A DNA stretch of 64,000 nucleotides, taken from positions 186,001 to 250,000 of the forward strand of contig JAVYIG010001824.1 in NCBI GenBank assembly GCA_035222895.1, given 5' to 3'. The notes under the pieces were generated by a model. The model saw only the letters and a list, made by a program, of their open reading frames with translations, had not been told where the DNA came from and searched no databases. A program made the translations under genes and the position numbers. This document shows, piece by piece, positions 50,401-57,334 of the stretch (position 1 is its first letter; the number at the start of each line of letters is the position of its first letter). The DNA is from Strongylocentrotus droebachiensis (lineage: Eukaryota; Echinodermata; Echinoidea; Camarodonta; Strongylocentrotidae).

Positions 50401-53264
50401 CATCACTGCGGGAATCGGCCGGACTCCTAATTAATATGCTACTTTTATATAAAAATTGAATTTTTTCCCTTTTTTTGTGAAATTAAATGCTCATTTTTCC
50501 CAAAATGAAGCTTCCATAAATTTGGTCATTGTATTTTCTAATTGGGTTACCAATAGGCAAGAAGTGCACGCAGTATCAAGTTGATTGCTTTTCCCTTCAT
50601 ACATTCTCAACACCTAGTGTAAAGTTACCTTTTTTATCATTTTTGGAGCAACATATAGATTTTCCCATGTTCGCAGGGGTATATGACACTTTTAAAACTC
50701 GCTAAATACTAAAATATGGGTGGAAAACTATTCTTTAGAATGTTTTCTTCCTAAAGCGAATGAAAAAAATAAAAAAATTCACATTCGCCAATTTTGAATT
50801 TTGGCACACTTTGAGGCGATTCTGGCCCACTGTGCGCGGCCCCTGGATGCTCATCTGATCGTAATTAAATGCCTAAAACCGCTGAGCTTCTGGGGGCTTC
50901 GCCCCCTGGACCCCAGTACGATTAGTGACCTGCATGCAAGTGTCACAAATAAGGTATCAAAATATGCTCATCTGACCCTTATTAAATGCCTAAAAACTCT
51001 GAGCTTCATGGGGCTCCGCCCCTTGACCCCCGCCGGTGCTTTGCCTCTGCCAAAGTTACACCCAACGTAATTGCTTTGCTCTATCTGATCGCAAATACTT
51101 TATCCCCCCCCCCTCCCTCCAACTTTGAAAAACGGTTCCGCGGGGCCTGCATGTAACATGTAAGAGCGATGATGATGCGGATTTTTTTCTCCCTTCCCCC
51201 CCAAAAAAACGTTTTGGCTCATTACGTCACTCCTCCCTCGTTCCTCGCATTTCGTCCCCCCGGTCATGAAAAGAAATCGCCGCCCCTGCTCACTATTGTC
51301 ACTGTAAAACAGGACTAAAAGGGGAAAACTGGGAAAACTGGAGAGCTTATCTCCAGTGACTTGACGCTCGACAGACTCCACGAACAAGTGTATAAAATGG
51401 CTTTGCTTGTTATCGAAGTCAAAAGTAAGTTGTCCTTGAAAAACAAATACTCAAAGAAAGGCCATTTCAAATCCTATTATAAAACATCGATCATAAATAC
51501 AACTGACACTGTCAATGTTTAAATTGCCAATTCACCTTCTATAAAATACCTAAATGCTTCATTGAGGCTGAAAAAGAATGAATATCTAGCTTTCCTGTTA
51601 TTATAATGAACAAAATGAACTTTTTTTTCTCATCTTATGAAACAGCCAATCTGCACTCTAAAAATCTCCTCTAAGATTGTCAACCTGCTTAAAAAAAAAC
51701 TCAAAATAATTTTCGCTCAGCGAAACAATACGTATTATCCCCGTTATGAATAGCAACCCTGATTTCGTTTTATGAATAGCGGTCCTCATGAATAGTGACC
51801 CCCACTATAAATTATGAATAGTGTCCCATCATCACGTTTATGAATAGCGACCCCGATTTCGTATTATGAATAGCGACCCCGATTTCGTATTATGAATAGC
51901 GGTCCTTATGAGTAATGACCCTCAATGTGAATTGTGAATAGCGACCCTCATCTCACATTATGAATAGCGGTCCTTATGAATAATGGTCCTTATGCCTTTA
52001 TGAATAGTGACCCCCTTTCAGTTTTATGAATAGCGGTCCTTCACGTATGGGAGTTACACGTCATGAAAAGCGGTCCGTGTGAATACGAATTATTATGAAT
52101 AGCAAGGTTACCCCTGTGTCTGTGTCTGCCTCCGACTCTCTCTCTCTTTCTCTCTCTGAATAGTGCATAACTGAAAATTAGAAATTGTAATATGACATGC
52201 ATAATGTGAAATGTTATCTTATCATCTTTATTGTAGAAATCTACATGGCTACAACTAATCATTACTCCGTTACAGCTAACGTGGTCGAGGCAGATTAAAG
52301 GTTGATATTGATAGTAAAAAGTTAAAAGAAAAAATTATATCATTATTACCAGCTATATTCCAAACATTGTAAGCTCGGTAACATGCCCCCCCCCCCCCCC
52401 TCCGTCCCTAATCACTTAAAATCGATAATGCTGTATTCCGTCTATCTTGATACTTGTAGATTCATAAAATGCGGGACAGATGAGAGCGTGGATGATTTCA
52501 TCGTTGCTTGCAATAAAGATCAGGTCATGGAGGTGGAGGTGGTGCATGGCAAACCACGTGGGTAAGTCCTTAGAACTTTTACACCAAGACTTGCATCGCC
52601 CTTAATGGCTGCATGACATATTGACATTTATGTATGATTTCATGTATCTTAAACCCTCTGCAATAAAGCCTCATTCCTCTTTTTTCAAACGACCACTGGC
52701 TGATTAGAATGCAGCGGAAAGCGGAAGAATTGTTTTTCATTAACAAAATGCTATCGTTTGGTATTTGTGTATTTACCTTAATATTGAGAATGATAGGAGC
52801 TGACATTATGTATTAATCATGATCTAACAGAAGTCAATATGTGCAGAATGTAACAAAGTGTTGACAAAAGGCGTGTTATTAAAAATAACATTCCTTTGAA
52901 AATGTGTAATTATGAACATTTCAATGTGCCCATTGGAAGATAAAGGCTATATTATCGAAGGTATAAAATTAAGGTATTTTTTCTATTTCGGACATTACAC
53001 GTAAGTCTGTTATTTACATTATTCGCGCTTTTCTGTATTATGACGTTTTCTACGTAATATATTTGGATAATGGATTAGTACAGGTGGTTGTTTTAGACGT
53101 AAAGCTGTATGATATTCAAGCTCTCTCTCTTTTTTAACCTCCGTGTACTGCTCTATGTGATAATTTTGATGTATTGCTGCTTCTATGTTGATGCGCACAT
53201 TTTAACTTATCCTCTCTCTCTCTCTCTTCTCTCTCATGTCAGTAAACGTTTTCGAATCAGGTAG
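18827..53264 (+). CDS. NLR immune receptor gene: 2A-Death-NACHT-LRR, multi-exon
   Basis: A cytosolic pattern-recognition receptor of the NLR (NACHT-LRR) family. Exons were joined by GT-AG sites (one GC-AG) with matching phases: 18827-19501, 20063-20223, 20707-20972, 22664-24378, 25078-25233, an LRR-exon array (27917-37548), 45227-45621, 52460-52561 and 53243-53264. Death domains normally recruit downstream adaptors, NACHT is an ATP-driven oligomerisation switch, and LRRs sense ligand. Unusual points are the 2A-like peptide upstream of the Death domain, near-identical LRR-exon units, and an intron carrying a nested RAG1-like transposon. The 5' end may lie further upstream because the first exon is preceded by an acceptor-like AG. 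Joins are inferred from sequence only. Confidence 0.75.
20063..20223 (+). CDS. NLR exon 2: 2A-like ribosome-skipping peptide
   Basis: The acceptor TTTTTCCTTAG gives phase 0, matching exon 1, and the donor AA|GTAAGC leaves phase 2. The 53 codons contain ILLLRSGDVERNPGP, a full match to the 2A consensus D(V/I)ExNPG|P with the usual hydrophobic lead-in. The core is coded at 20189-20215. 2A peptides make ribosomes skip the final Gly-Pro bond, releasing the upstream chain and continuing from proline. An in-frame ATG at 20162 lies 9 codons before the GDVE core and could start an isoform with the 2A at its N terminus. 2A sequences at the start of sea urchin NLRs, and in some LINEs, are already reported. 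Confidence 0.85.
20707..20972 (+). CDS. NLR exon 3: Death domain
   Basis: The acceptor TCTGTAATTTAG enters at phase 2 and the donor ACAG|GTAATA leaves at phase 1. It encodes about 89 residues beginning PWSLTELELYLL and continuing LALGYSEAQLSRFEKD, QMLYEWRKT and ARETLVDTLESIKLVQLADS. This is the six-helix Death-fold signature: LG in helix 2, a W in the xMLxxW motif, and the L..AL..I...LA end. It directly follows the 2A (PNN-N-PWSL), so the released receptor would begin almost immediately with its signalling domain. The partner would be a Death-domain adaptor; which one cannot be told from sequence. Confidence 0.85.
21118..21955 (+). mobile_element. tRNA-derived SINE interrupted by other sequence
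   Basis: The head GTGTCGCGGGTTAGTGGATA...GGTTCGAGTCCCGCCGCGGCC has A and B boxes but has lost part of the anticodon region. The tail (GGGTACCTGACAGGAATTAA, CTTGAAATGCTAGAG, CCATAATGGCAGCCA) matches the SINE at 60710-60970. About 620 bp of unrelated sequence, including a foldback element, separate the two halves. Confidence 0.65.
21613..21793. mobile_element. Foldback element inside the SINE
   Basis: 181 bp with near-perfect inverted ends ACAGTTATTGACTGGCAGG and inverse, continuing through GGGAGTTATATTT. The flanks show ATA on both sides. There is no coding capacity; it looks like a miniature inverted-repeat element. Confidence 0.75.
22664..24378 (+). CDS. NLR exon 4: NACHT NTPase domain
   Basis: The acceptor CTTTGGGGCAG enters at phase 1 and the donor GTG|GTAAGA leaves at phase 0; 572 residues. 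The NACHT module follows an N-terminal linker helix region. Visible motifs are Walker A GEGGVGKTT at exon residues 123-131, Walker B FLVLDGLDE at 197-205 (the extended acidic Walker B of NACHT), the sensor-1-like TVLITSRQW at about 229-237, and a winged-helix/superhelical part with FPHKLFQEYLSGMYLA near residues 437-452. Large single NACHT exons are typical of NLRs. The nucleotide-binding residues are intact, so it should bind ATP and drive oligomerisation. The reading frame continues past the donor for 21 codons, which is intron read-through. Confidence 0.9.
24379..25077 (+). other. NLR intron 4
   Basis: AT-rich intron with GTAAGA donor and TTGTAG acceptor. No exon, repeat or RNA gene recognised. 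Confidence 0.55.
25078..25233 (+). CDS. NLR exon 5: first, divergent LRR exon
   Basis: A phase 0-0 exon of 52 codons (YDLSIEKSCGRTASEDLAEFM, then CSSRSLRSVTIHSNMHDVFY), with acceptor ACTTGTAG and donor AAG|GTCAGT. It aligns with the amplified LRR exons downstream (the LS.E...R.AS.D.A.F.C pattern, then L..L.L and HD.FYS) but is clearly older and shorter by four residues. It is the non-amplified founder-like member of the LRR exon family. Confidence 0.7.
25234..27284 (+). other. NLR intron 5: low-complexity DNA and a small element
   Basis: Contains C, T and G homopolymer runs (25641, 25910-25960, 26635-26647, 27181-27218) and a small inverted-repeat element at 26748-26908. It carries no convincing exon. 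Homopolymers make the exact length here uncertain. Confidence 0.55.
26748..26908. mobile_element. Miniature inverted-repeat element
   Basis: About 160 bp with inverted ends GGCCCGAATTCACAAAGSA and internal repeats of CAAACCTCCTTTTG. No ORF; a typical MITE-sized foldback. Confidence 0.65.
27285..27370 (+). pseudogene. Broken first LRR exon of the array
   Basis: The exon starts normally after TCATAATAG and encodes IETLNIEIQDLSERPSASRD and on to FICKMTHL. A deletion then removes the second half of the exon and its donor, joining CATTTGA to intron sequence with an in-frame stop soon after (LIILI, stop). Splicing from exon 5 straight to the intact copy at 27917 keeps the frame because all these exons are phase 0-0. 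The interval to the next copy is only 632 bp instead of about 1.5 kb. Confidence 0.8.
27917..28096 (+). CDS. LRR exon, copy 2 (60 codons)
   Basis: Phase 0-0 exon with acceptor CATAATAG and donor AAAG|GTATTG. It encodes IETLDIQSLDLSERPSASRD, then FKMPHLKSLILGCFHEVFVH. Four extra residues (around EVFV) distinguish it from the 56-codon copies that follow, and it is the most divergent intact copy in the array. Confidence 0.8.
28229..28718. mobile_element. Harbinger-like MITE in the copy-2 intron
   Basis: 490 bp, with inverted ends AAGGTAATACAAAATTTTGG and approximate inverse. It interrupts the array sequence ACACCGTTAAGAGGAAGC between TTA (28226-28228) and TCA (28719-28721), fitting a 3-bp TTA/TWA target duplication with one change. 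It is absent from every other unit, so it landed after or outside the amplification. Confidence 0.75.
29912..30079 (+). CDS. LRR exon, copy 3 (56 codons)
   Basis: Phase 0-0, 168 bp, acceptor CATAACAG and donor AAAG|GTATTG. Encodes IETLVTPGWDLSERSSASRD, FAQFICNMPHLKNLTLHGQY and HDDFYSTSSSIASSPK. 56 residues fit two ribonuclease-inhibitor-type LRRs of about 28; adding or losing an exon keeps frame and repeat phase. Confidence 0.85.
31410..31577 (+). CDS. LRR exon, copy 4 (56 codons)
   Basis: Phase 0-0 with intact splice sites. Against copy 3 it changes S15P, N28S (FICSMPH), H37Y (LTLYGQY) and I51M. Substitutions cluster around the LxxLxL segment, which forms the exposed face in LRR proteins. 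Confidence 0.85.
32915..33082 (+). CDS. LRR exon, copy 5 (56 codons)
   Basis: Phase 0-0, donor AAAG|GTATGG. Distinct residues are KTAGW at 5-9, SSVSRD, LRLYGRY at 34-40 and ASSAK at the end. The frame is open and splice sites are intact. Confidence 0.85.
34400..34567 (+). CDS. LRR exon, copy 6 (56 codons)
   Basis: Phase 0-0, donor AAAG|GTAATG. Carries KTARWDLSKRSTASRD, FICSMPH and LTLYGRY. A Glu-to-Lys change in SER/SKR is private to this copy. Open frame. Confidence 0.85.
35900..36067 (+). CDS. LRR exon, copy 7 (56 codons)
   Basis: Phase 0-0, donor AAAG|GTATTG. The most altered of copies 3-8: KTARSDLSERSS, FAKFICNMPHVKNLNLDGQY and HDDFLSTSS. The variable positions again lie in and beside the LxxLxL strand. 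Confidence 0.85.
37381..37548 (+). CDS. LRR exon, copy 8 (56 codons)
   Basis: Phase 0-0, donor AAAG|GTATGG. Encodes ETPGWDLSERPSASRD, FICSMPHLKNLTLYGQY and ASSAK. It is the last intact LRR exon; its intron breaks off at about 37,700 into the dispersed repeat block, and the next recognised exon is at 45227. Confidence 0.85.
39490..40488 (+). pseudogene. LINE endonuclease region, frameshifted
   Basis: Fragments in different frames read LNVSGLRHKENEV and FVQETYW (catalytic Glu), then VMAGD. The open part at 39916-40488 gives YELCDIWRKINVNTIQFTWKN, then RLDYWLVDK and SIRADHNAISL, the SDH-like end of an L1-type endonuclease. At least two frameshifts and a stop break this half of ORF2. Confidence 0.8.
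40519..42859 (+). pseudogene. LINE reverse transcriptase and C-terminal Zn knuckle
   Basis: Three overlapping frames (40519-41394, 41410-42177, 42161-42859) make up the rest of ORF2. Visible motifs are TPGSDGITAEFYQVF, NWRPITLLNSDYKI, LMMVDFSKAFDVID, RGIRQGCPLSALLFV, YADDT at 41480 and KYLGHHI. A C-terminal CxxC..H...C motif (CLKCNKTEDVLHALISC) follows. A stop at 41392 splits the frame within the region after the GCPLS block, and a shift near 42,165 splits the tail. The domain set is that of the L1/Tx1 clade. Confidence 0.85.
43630..44050 (+). repeat. Diverged remnant of the LRR-exon unit (intron part)
   Basis: Matches the array introns at reduced identity (AACCAGAACAG, TTGATAGTGAATAATAT, GTTTGTATGATC, GCAACTGTATCATCATG, CAGTAATTGTTTATCCA). 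It carries no LRR exon, so the array once extended past the repeat block or was split by it. Confidence 0.65.
44060..44290 (+). mobile_element. tRNA-derived SINE
   Basis: A tRNA-like head (GTATTGGCTCAGTCAGTAGAG A box; GGGTTCGAACCCC B box, with TCACAA in the anticodon-loop position, Val-like) is followed by a non-tRNA body (TTGCTACCTTGTTTGG, GGTGCTGCTCTGTGGCTG). The body marks it as a SINE rather than a tRNA gene. Confidence 0.75.
44392..44432. repeat. CT microsatellite
   Basis: A nearly pure CT dinucleotide run of about 40 bp. ORFs across it on the minus strand (RE repeats) are artefacts. Confidence 0.85.
45227..45621 (+). CDS. NLR C-terminal exon
   Basis: The acceptor TTCATTAG enters at phase 0, as the LRR exons require. 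It encodes SVMEDDQSANTSSTLTELTV, then RGWRDCGSMFDNVKRVTIQV and SPKLVKVTFGDLVIG, ending LKHLKTLR. The pattern of L..V.I and K.V.F.DL strands suggests divergent LRR-like or capping repeats. The best donor is CTCAG|GCAAGA, a GC-type site giving phase 2, which fits the exon at 52460. An intron-less reading runs to a stop at 45674. Confidence 0.65.
46736..46774 (+). repeat. Left terminal inverted repeat (CACAGTG)
   Basis: Starts with the heptamer CACAGTG. An A-rich CCAAAATTA stretch lies 23 bases after the heptamer, spaced like the nonamer of a 23-RSS, though its resemblance to ACAAAAACC is weak. Confidence 0.85.
46847..47306. repeat. 144-bp tandem repeat inside the transposon
   Basis: Three units, with GACGTCAT at about 46871, 47015 and 47159. 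Because 144 is a multiple of three, a 153-codon plus-strand frame stays open with a 48-residue repeat (IKILFSDWTRQI..IVTHRQ). No start context or homology supports a gene; it is probably a subterminal repeat of the transposon. Confidence 0.75.
47557..50102 (-). CDS. Transib/RAG1-family transposase, two exons, one in-frame stop
   Basis: Exon 1 (50102-49130) and exon 2 (48713-47557) join at phase 1 through CTGCAG|GTACGT...TACTGCAG|GTAC, giving 709 codons with one TAG at codon 248. The family enzyme is a DDE transposase that cuts at CACxxTG ends. Motifs are NVGRPAKNWDTLSDRSKKRK; WGFDGSSGHSEYKQK with candidate catalytic Asp310 (RAG1 D600 region); SSSRFCRPIHLQFKKETTEL; CYVCGATPKQF (Zn-binding pair); YGLSPLHKWIRCFE; GSGNTNDGNTARR; YPWYNMPVSVHVLLLHG; and LPIGMMSEKAQEARNKDNK with candidate Glu630 (RAG1 E962 region). 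The residue matching RAG1 D708 is not obvious, as CGAT stands where RAG1 has CDAT. Apart from the stop the gene is intact. Confidence 0.85.
50103..50795 (-). other. Transposon 5' region
   Basis: Between the transposase start and the right terminal repeat. A short palindrome-like stretch (AACCGTTGCCATGGTTACG) lies about 105 bp upstream of the ATG. It is otherwise AT-rich and non-coding; the promoter presumably lies here, but none can be pinpointed. Confidence 0.45.
50796..50834 (-). repeat. Right terminal inverted repeat (CACAGTG)
   Basis: Reverse complement of the left end with one mismatch in 39 bases. The flanking C then GCGGCC gives the right target-site copy, shifted by one base from the heptamer. 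Confidence 0.85.
51735..52100. repeat. GAATAGCGACC minisatellite
   Basis: Irregular units of about 27-35 bp based on TTATGAATAGCGACCCCGATTTC, with TCCTTATGAATAG variants. An inverse-oriented patch lies at 45790-45880. No coding value. Confidence 0.8.
52460..52561 (+). CDS. NLR penultimate exon
   Basis: The acceptor TACTTGTAG enters at phase 2, matching the GC-donor exon, and the donor CGTGG|GTAAGT leaves at phase 2. It encodes RFIKCGTDESVDDFIVACNK, then DQVMEVEVVHGKPRG. The LKTLR-FIKCGT junction reads naturally, supporting the join across the transposon-filled intron. A weaker donor at CCAC|GTGGGT would switch the downstream frame. Confidence 0.6.
53243..53264 (+). CDS. NLR terminal exon, short basic tail
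   Basis: The acceptor TCTCATGTCAG follows a CT tract (53213-53232). With phase 2 entry it reads GKRFRIR then TAG. Another frame of the same exon (phase 1 entry) stays open to about 53372 with a Ser/Gly/Glu-rich repeat (SNESGGSNESAGS), so the true C terminus is uncertain. Confidence 0.45.
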
Positions 53265-55814
53265 ATGGCACCGTACTCGATCTAAGGAATCAGACGGATC
53301 TAACGAATCAGGCGGATCTAACGAATCAGCCGGATCAGACGATCATTCCTCGAAAAGAAGAAATATCGGATGAAGTGAAATATACATGAAAACACCATCA
53401 TAGACAGATAACCGTTCAACGTTTAATTTAAAATCCCGACTAAAAAATATAGTTTGTCATGCAATCGAGTTACTCACCCAATGAATCACGTTGATATTCA
53501 TTTAATATTACATGAATATTTATTCTTTACATCCGTTTTGTGGCTCTTTTTTTTAATTGAATACATTATGATTTTGAATTTCTAGTCGAACTTTGACTCT
53601 CAGAGTATTAAGTAGGTCATTCATTTAATATACGTTAAAGAGTGTAACAGGGATTTGCACGGTGCAAATTGCAAAACTTGTAAAAGGGCCGAAATGTTGT
53701 AAAATATCATAATTGAAAGTATCATAAAAGTACGGTGGCAAAAATTGTAATTATTAGAAAAGATTACAGTCATTGCTCTTGCTGGATTTAAACTGGCAGT
53801 GTTTTATTCACCACATTTTTTGTGTACAAATCTGGGGCTTCAATTTTTACATATTGACACAAAAGTCTTTTGATCTGAAATTTGTGCACATACTTTCATA
53901 AACTGATATTGCTGTTACAGATAAATTTTGAAAAAAGTTTCTGAGGGATTGCAAATCCCTGATAGGAGCTTTAAACATATACATGTATACAATGAAATCA
54001 AAGTGTGTTCTCATGGAATAAGAGCCTGCTCAGTTAATCATGGACATTTGACAAATCTTCAGAGTTGAGACGTCTGGAAGGTGATTAACCCGTTGGCTAC
54101 TGAATTCTCTAATTCCCATAGGCTTAACACATAGACCACCCGGTACCAATAAGCAAAGGGTTAATTGACGCGAGCTGTCATTGTGAAGGGAATCGGATAG
54201 AGAGTTGCAATTTAATTAAAAAAATTGTTCGTTAATAGGCTCCTGCCAAAATTAGAATCCATCAGAGTGTTCAATGTCATGGACGGATGAAAGACCAACA
54301 CTAAATATCCAATCAGGCTTAGTAAAGAGAGTTATTCGCGCTATAGTCACGTGACTTTTCAAAATACCAGTACATCTTTACTCCTAATAACTGCAAAAAT
54401 GTTGCCTGTCTTGTTAAGTTGTTACTCAGCTGTAAATATACTCTAGTGCCTTCCTAAGTTTTATTTACATAACTACATTTGGAATGGACAATATGTTATC
54501 ATTCCGAATTATTTGTGTGGTTAGCGCAGTAAAGTATATTTATATAATGGCTGCGCTATATAAATTGATCTAAATAATATAATTGCAATGAAGCTCAGTG
54601 CACATGATGAGGACTTTAACTATAGCGTATGACTGCGTCAGCGACTACCGTAGGCATTGGCGCACCGTGCGAGAGGAATACCGTTCCACAAAGTAAGTGC
54701 AAATCGAATGGTGCAAACCTTTCTTCAAATTAAGGGCGTTGTAGTCCCAACTGAATCTCCTAAATCTGTTAGGGCATCTATTACTGCAATGTCAACACTG
54801 CCTCTTGTGCAATGAGCATTGTATAAATGATGTCTGTGCCATTATAATCAATCGTCTTTTTACGATTTATTTTATTACCCTCTATGTACAAAATAGTGTG
54901 GTCTTTTCAGAGCCAGAAGGCCTGGTTTAAATGAAAACTTTGGACGTATATACAAACATATTTTAAAATTAAAAACACACAGCATATGAAATGGCAGTAA
55001 TTGGCGGACCTAAAATCAAATGTATATAATAAAGAATGAACCGGAAAGAAATTGAATAATCACAAAACAAAACAAATGTATACAAAGAACACACGAACGA
55101 GCAAAAGAAAGAAAAAACAAATCGAAGCAAAAATAGTGTTCTCCTTCCGAAATTCTAAATAATTCTATACTTTGATATTAATGAACGTGGATACAACTCA
55201 ATATTGATATATATTTTAGACGTGCAAGCTAGCGATGATTTCAGTACCAGTTCTAATGTGATTTCAAACAAACACAAGAGTTTTAATACGGTAAATCTTT
55301 CTTTAATGTATCCTCAAACAGACTATTGAGTAAATGTATCTAGTCATGTATCTATTTATTCACAAATATAACGCTGTATTCTTGTGTTATCTAATACAGT
55401 TTGTGTATGAACTCTTGCATGTGTTAATTAAAAGGTTTGTTTGTATTCCTTAAATCTTAATTTGGAAAGGGAAACTATTTTGTTTGCTATATGAATATAT
55501 ATGAGTTGTTAATTTTGAATGTTTATAATTTGTAAATAATGTAGCCAAATGATCAGGGCCAATACAATTAAAGAGTGTGTTTGTATATAAATGCCATTTA
55601 TCCAAGTAGATGATTTTCTACAAGTTCAACTCGTGACTGTACACTATTAAAGTCGATGCAACAACATTATTAAGTGTAATTCACGAAGCATTAAGCTTGA
55701 TTTTTGGAAGATTTTATGCACTTTCTGTAAACATGGTAAAAGTGCATTGAGAAATTTCCGCATTATGCGAAGAAGTAAAATGTATAACTAGTAATGGTGA
55801 TAGTGTAGTTTCCT

Positions 55815-55849
<35 letters not shown>

Positions 55850-55889
55850 TACTGTAGTAGTAGTAGTACCAGTAGTAGTAGTAGTTATA

Positions 55890-55941
<52 letters not shown>

Positions 55942-56660
55942 AAGTAGTAGTACTATTAATAATACTTGTTGTTGGTGTAGTTATTGTCTTGTTGATGTTA
56001 TTGCTGTGGCGGTATTAGTAAAAGTAGTTGTATTGATTCATTTCAGACATGATCTGTCAATATTAATTCTTCCGTTCAGTGCGAGTGGTATATTGTTAAA
56101 ACGCCAAACATTGTTTACTGAAATTGATCGTTTTGTATGCACTGATTAGATTTTAAAGAATGACTTACGTCGTTACTTTACATGTAAGTCTATTTTGCTG
56201 AACACATGACTAACTATACATGGTTGAATTCATTGATAGTTGAATTTAAACATGATTTATTATTTCATTCTTATTCATGTATTGTAATATATATCGACAA
56301 GAATGTTTGCATGTCAATGTTTAAGGCGGTTATACCTTATACTGTATAGCCCCATTAAATAAATGTAAATAGTATAATGTGCCTTACATTTATCTCCTTT
56401 CGCTTTTTATATAATGTGTAGGTTCCCAATTATTTGTAGTTTAATGTATTGCAATAATCATGGATTTATTTTGTGATTGTTATTATGTTTTAGAATACAA
56501 TTATTCTGCATTACCTTGATTAGCGCATAGGGAGTATTATGAGCTATACATAATTATATTTACTTATTTTGATTTTTTATTAAAGAACGAAGTAATTAAT
56601 ATCGATTCTCGCAAAGAATATATTATGTACAGTTGAATAAAGTCCATACTGATCTGAGAA
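53265..56660 (+). other. Probable NLR 3' UTR or downstream spacer
   Basis: AT-rich and without convincing ORFs. AATAAA at 56636-56641 and ATTAAATAAAT near 56,355 are candidate polyadenylation signals, but none can be assigned. A GTA microsatellite (55818-55950) lies within. Confidence 0.35.
55818..55950. repeat. AGT/GTA trinucleotide microsatellite
   Basis: About 130 bp of AGT repeats with a few interruptions (TTACTGTAG, ACCAGT, TATAGTAGA). Confidence 0.9.
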
Positions 56661-56821
56661 TTCTATCGTGTTAAACTGTTTTCAAGTAGTCAAGGATTTT
56701 TCTACATTTATATTGAGATCATCATTTTATTATACAACTGTTTCATTATTTTTACTCAAGTCTGTGATTCAGATGCTTAGGGTTTTCACCCCACACCTCA
56801 CCATATGTGTGTGTATGCAGT

Positions 56822-57206
56822 AGCGTACGCAGGATTTTTTTTAAGGGGGGGGGGGGGGTTTAACATTTAGAAATCGGGTCGAAAATTTCGCAACGACTCA
56901 GCCAGCCGCTGAATAAGCGGAGGGGGGGGGGGGGGGGGTCCCAAAAAATCGCAACGACTCAGCCAGCCGCTGAAAAAGCGGGGGGGGGGGGGGGGTAAGA
57001 GGACACTTTTTTTTTTTGGGGGGGGGGGTCTCAAAATTTGAAAAATTGACATTTTTCGTCGTTGGGGGGTGGGTAAGGTCACCTTTTTTTAGGTCAGCCA
57101 TGGGCATAATTATTATTATTTTTGTTGTTGTAATGATTAGGGGGGGATTCTTAAAAATACCAAAGGGGGATTAACCCCCTAAACCCCCCCCCCCTGCGTA
57201 CGCGCG
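56822..57206. mobile_element. G-rich element with GCGTACGCAGG ends
   Basis: Starts GCGTACGCAGGATTTTT and ends CCCCTGCGTACGCGCG (inverted). The interior has repeated TCGCAACGACTCAGCCAGCC and long G runs. A related sequence lies inverted at 38840-38960. Overlapping Pro-rich minus-strand ORFs are artefacts of the G runs. Confidence 0.6.
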
Positions 57207-57334
57207 TGTGTGTGTGTGTGTGGGCGGGTGTGGATGTGTAAAGGTCTACTTAGATCTAACTGTTCCGTATTTTCCAGACGTTACATTTTTCCATAAAATC
57301 AATTCTAATGTGCTCTTTCAGTGAATAAAGTCAG

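Larger units (their letters stand above)
46736..50834 (-). mobile_element. Transib/RAG1-like DNA transposon with CACAGTG ends
   Basis: 4,099 bp with inverted termini CACAGTGGGCCAGAA(C/T)CGCC, continuing CTCAAAGTGTGCCAAAATT, at 46736-46774 and 50796-50834. The only visible difference is one base in 39. The first seven bases equal the V(D)J heptamer. GC-rich flanks carry GCGGCC on each side (46730-46735; 50836-50841), a 5-6 bp target duplication offset by one base. The paralogous sequence at 46630-46645 (CCCTAAGCGGGCCTCTGGATG) shows an uninterrupted site. The single two-exon transposase gene lies on the minus strand; no RAG2-like ORF is seen. Confidence 0.9.
46048..51288. mobile_element. hAT-like element hosting the RAG1-like transposon
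   Basis: The termini CAGGGGCGGCGAT and inverse are the hAT style. The flanks CTCACTAG (46040-46047) and CTCACTAT (51289-51296) match at 7 of 8 positions, the 8-bp duplication of hAT. Without the 4.1-kb nested element it is about 1.1 kb and non-autonomous. Its body has GGGGCTCCGCCCC and GAGCTTCTGGGGG repeat motifs, also seen at 38980-39130. Confidence 0.75.
45622..52459 (+). other. NLR intron carrying nested transposons
   Basis: A 6.8-kb intron with GC donor and TTGTAG acceptor. It contains a GAATAGCGACC-type repeat in inverse orientation (45790-45880), a hAT-like element (46048-51288) with a RAG1/Transib-type transposon inside, and a GAATAGCGACC minisatellite (51735-52100). Confidence 0.6.

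Noticed and set aside
46736-50834. ProtoRAG-type element with a RAG1/RAG2 pair
   Set aside because: Only one transposase gene fits; no kelch-repeat RAG2-like ORF exists between the terminal repeats.
56867-57107. Proline-rich minus-strand ORFs
   Set aside because: Direct translations of poly-G runs in a repeated element.
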